Shown: piece after piece, positions 62,660 to 64,000 of the stretch
How the letters are laid out: each line of letters opens with the position of its first letter
Numbering within the stretch: the stretch's first letter is position 1
Origin: Bradyrhizobium iriomotense
GTDB taxonomy: Bacteria > Pseudomonadota > Alphaproteobacteria > Rhizobiales > Xanthobacteraceae
Assembly (NCBI RefSeq): GCF_018130765.1
Contig: NZ_JAFCJZ010000027.1
Location: 1 to 64,000, forward strand
Length of the DNA: 64,000 nt
Reading direction: 5' to 3'
Position numbers and translations under genes: made by a program
The notes under the pieces: generated by a model
Told to the model about the DNA's origin: nothing
The model's database searches: none
Seen by the model: only the letters and a program-made list of their open reading frames with translations

Positions 62660-64000
62660 ATGGACGTCAGTCTTCTCATCAACGGCCAGGATCAGGCCGC
62701 GTCGACCGGCAAGATGTTCGAGCGGCGCAATCCGCTGTCGCAGGAGATCGCAAGCCGCGCCGCCGCCGCGACGACTTCGGATGCCGATGCCGCGGTGGCG
62801 GCGGCCTCCGCCGCGCTTCCCGCATGGTCTGCGCTTGGCCCCAACGCAAGACGCGCGCTGCTGCTGAAGGCGGCCGATGCGCTCGATGCCAGGCGCGATG
62901 CCTTCATCAAGATCATGATGGCGGAGATCGGCACGACCGAGGTCTGGTCGGCCTTCAATGTCAAGCTCGCTTCCGGCATGCTGCGCGAGGCGGCGTCGCT
63001 GACGACGCAGATCGCAGGCGAGGTGATCCCGTCCGACAAGCCGGGATGCCTTGCGATGTCCGTGCGCCAGCCGGCGGGCGTGTGTCTCGGCATCGCGCCG
63101 TGGAATGCGCCGATCATTCTCGGCGTGCGCGCGGTGGCGACGCCGCTCGCCTGCGGCAACACGGTGGTGCTCAAGGCCTCCGAGATCTGCCCGGGAACGC
63201 ACCGGCTGGTTGGTGAGGTTTTCAAGGACGCAGGCTTCCCGCCCGGCGTGGTGAACGTCGTGACCAATGCACTGGCGGATGCGCCCGCCGTGGTCGAGCG
63301 TCTCATCGCCAATCCTGCGGTGCGGCGGATCAACTTCACCGGCTCGACCCGCGTCGGCCGCGTCATTGCCGAGCTCGCGGGACGCCACCTCAAGCCGGTG
63401 TTGCTGGAGCTTGGCGGCAAGGCGCCGCTGGTCGTGCTCGACGATGCCGATCTCGATGCTGCCGTCGCGGCCGTGGCGTTCGGCGCCTTCATCAACCAGG
63501 GCCAGGTCTGCATGTCGACCGAGCGGGTGATCGTCGACGAGGCGGTGGCCGCGTCCTTTGTCGAGAAGCTCGCGAAGAAGGCGAGCGCGCTTCCGGCCGG
63601 CGACCCGCGCTCCGGCCCGGTGGTCGTCGGCTCGATGATCGACGAAGCGCCGGCCAAGCACGTCGTCGCGCTGATCGACGACGCCATCGCCAAGGGCGCC
63701 GTCAAGCTCGCGGGCGGAGAACGCGCCGGCACGGTCGTTCCGGCGACCGTGCTCGACCGCGTCGTGCCGGGCATGCGGATCTATACCGAAGAGAGTTTTG
63801 GTCCGGTCGTCTCCGTGATCCGTGCCCGCGGCGTCGACGAGGCCGTGCGGCTCGCCAATGACACCGAGTACGGCCTCTCGGCCGCGGTGTTCGGCCGCGA
63901 CGTCGCGCGTGCGTTGACGGTGGCGCAGCGCATCGAGAGCGGTATCTGCCACGTCAACGGCCCGACCGTGCATGACGAGGCGCAGATGCCGTTCGGCGGC
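62660..64000 (+). CDS. Aldehyde dehydrogenase, salicylaldehyde/vanillin type (3' end outside window)
   Basis: 447 codons are present; the frame runs off the window at a PFGG motif, so about 30-40 residues are probably missing. Visible: APWNAPIILGVRAVATPLAC, NFTGSTRVGR (cofactor), catalytic Glu in LLELGGKAPL, catalytic Cys in NQGQVCMSTERVIVDE. Best fit is the benzaldehyde-type class (salicylaldehyde or vanillin dehydrogenases) that oxidise aromatic aldehydes. SD GGGAGG before ATG 62660. Confidence 0.88.
   Translation, partial: MDVSLLINGQDQAASTGKMFERRNPLSQEIASRAAAATTSDADAAVAAASAALPAWSALGPNARRALLLKAADALDARRDAFIKIMMAEIGTTEVWSAFNVKLASGMLREAASLTTQIAGEVIPSDKPGCLAMSVRQPAGVCLGIAPWNAPIILGVRAVATPLACGNTVVLKASEICPGTHRLVGEVFKDAGFPPGVVNVVTNALADAPAVVERLIANPAVRRINFTGSTRVGRVIAELAGRHLKPVLLELGGKAPLVVLDDADLDAAVAAVAFGAFINQGQVCMSTERVIVDEAVAASFVEKLAKKASALPAGDPRSGPVVVGSMIDEAPAKHVVALIDDAIAKGAVKLAGGERAGTVVPATVLDRVVPGMRIYTEESFGPVVSVIRARGVDEAVRLANDTEYGLSAAVFGRDVARALTVAQRIESGICHVNGPTVHDEAQMPFGG

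Noticed and set aside
1-64000. CRISPR arrays, rRNA genes, intact insertion sequences or phage genes
   Set aside because: No regularly spaced repeats, no rRNA-like stretches and no transposase, integrase or phage structural genes were recognised.

Overview
The window is high-GC alphaproteobacterial chromosome, most likely Bradyrhizobium or a close relative. Supporting signs are a SciP (DUF1153) gene beside a fliFGHN-flbD flagellar block, a PmtA-type methyltransferase beside mnmA, a Bradyrhizobiaceae-style formate dehydrogenase locus with DUF3305/DUF3306 genes, and several families of short palindromic intergenic repeats. Gene calls rest on reading frames, motifs and context only; no database search was possible.

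Layout. (1) 0.4-5.2 kb: a sulfonate-sulfur operon ssuA-[28-aa peptide]-ssuD-ssuC-ssuB-flavin reductase-[51-aa membrane peptide]. (2) 5.2-8.3 kb: an M20 carboxypeptidase and a vanadium-haloperoxidase/PAP2-like secreted enzyme, both on the minus strand, bracketed by palindromic repeats. (3) 8.3-16.7 kb: flagellar genes on the minus strand (fliK, flgD, sciP, fliF, fliG, fliH, fliN, flbD). (4) 17.0-19.8 kb: mnmA, a PmtA-like methyltransferase, a small secreted protein and an elongator tRNA-Met(CAU).

(5) 20.0-26.7 kb: an island of lower-GC appearance directly after the tRNA. It carries a 5-methylcytosine methyltransferase facing a three-gene minus-strand set: a Vsr nuclease, a 993-aa protein with two GHKL-type ATPase modules (an N-terminal MORC/Hsp90-like one and a C-terminal histidine-kinase-like one, joined by coiled coil), and a 591-aa protein that opens with a receiver-like domain. 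This looks like a restriction/defence system wired through two-component-like parts and is the best candidate here for an under-described system.

(6) 27.5-41.6 kb: a formate dehydrogenase locus. A minus-strand polyferredoxin diverges from a tightly overlapping accessory operon (biotin/lipoate-ligase-like, DUF6505-like, DUF6352-like, DUF3305, DUF3306). A structured intergenic segment follows, then a TorD-type chaperone with an N-terminal YdaS/Cro-like HTH, then a Tat-target peptide and the FDH alpha, beta and gamma subunits. Upstream lie a WD40-cytochrome c fusion and a PsiF-like protein. Both genes reading out of the divergent promoter lack ATG/GTG/TTG at the expected start but have a Shine-Dalgarno sequence 6 nt before a CTG.

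(7) 41.7-64.0 kb: a catabolic locus. A minus-strand operon joins a ring-cleaving intradiol dioxygenase, maleylacetate reductase, amidohydrolase, HIBADH-like dehydrogenase, FAD-linked 2-hydroxyacid-type oxidase, a Dabb protein, a complete ribose-type ABC importer and a YciI protein. Divergent from it are a LysR regulator, a xylulokinase-like kinase, a second ribose-type ABC importer, a MarR regulator with a palindromic operator candidate, an FAD aromatic hydroxylase, an MHS-family transporter and an aldehyde dehydrogenase cut by the window edge. Together they suggest uptake and funnelling of an aromatic (perhaps glycosylated or N-substituted) compound through hydroxyquinol and maleylacetate; the substrate is unknown.
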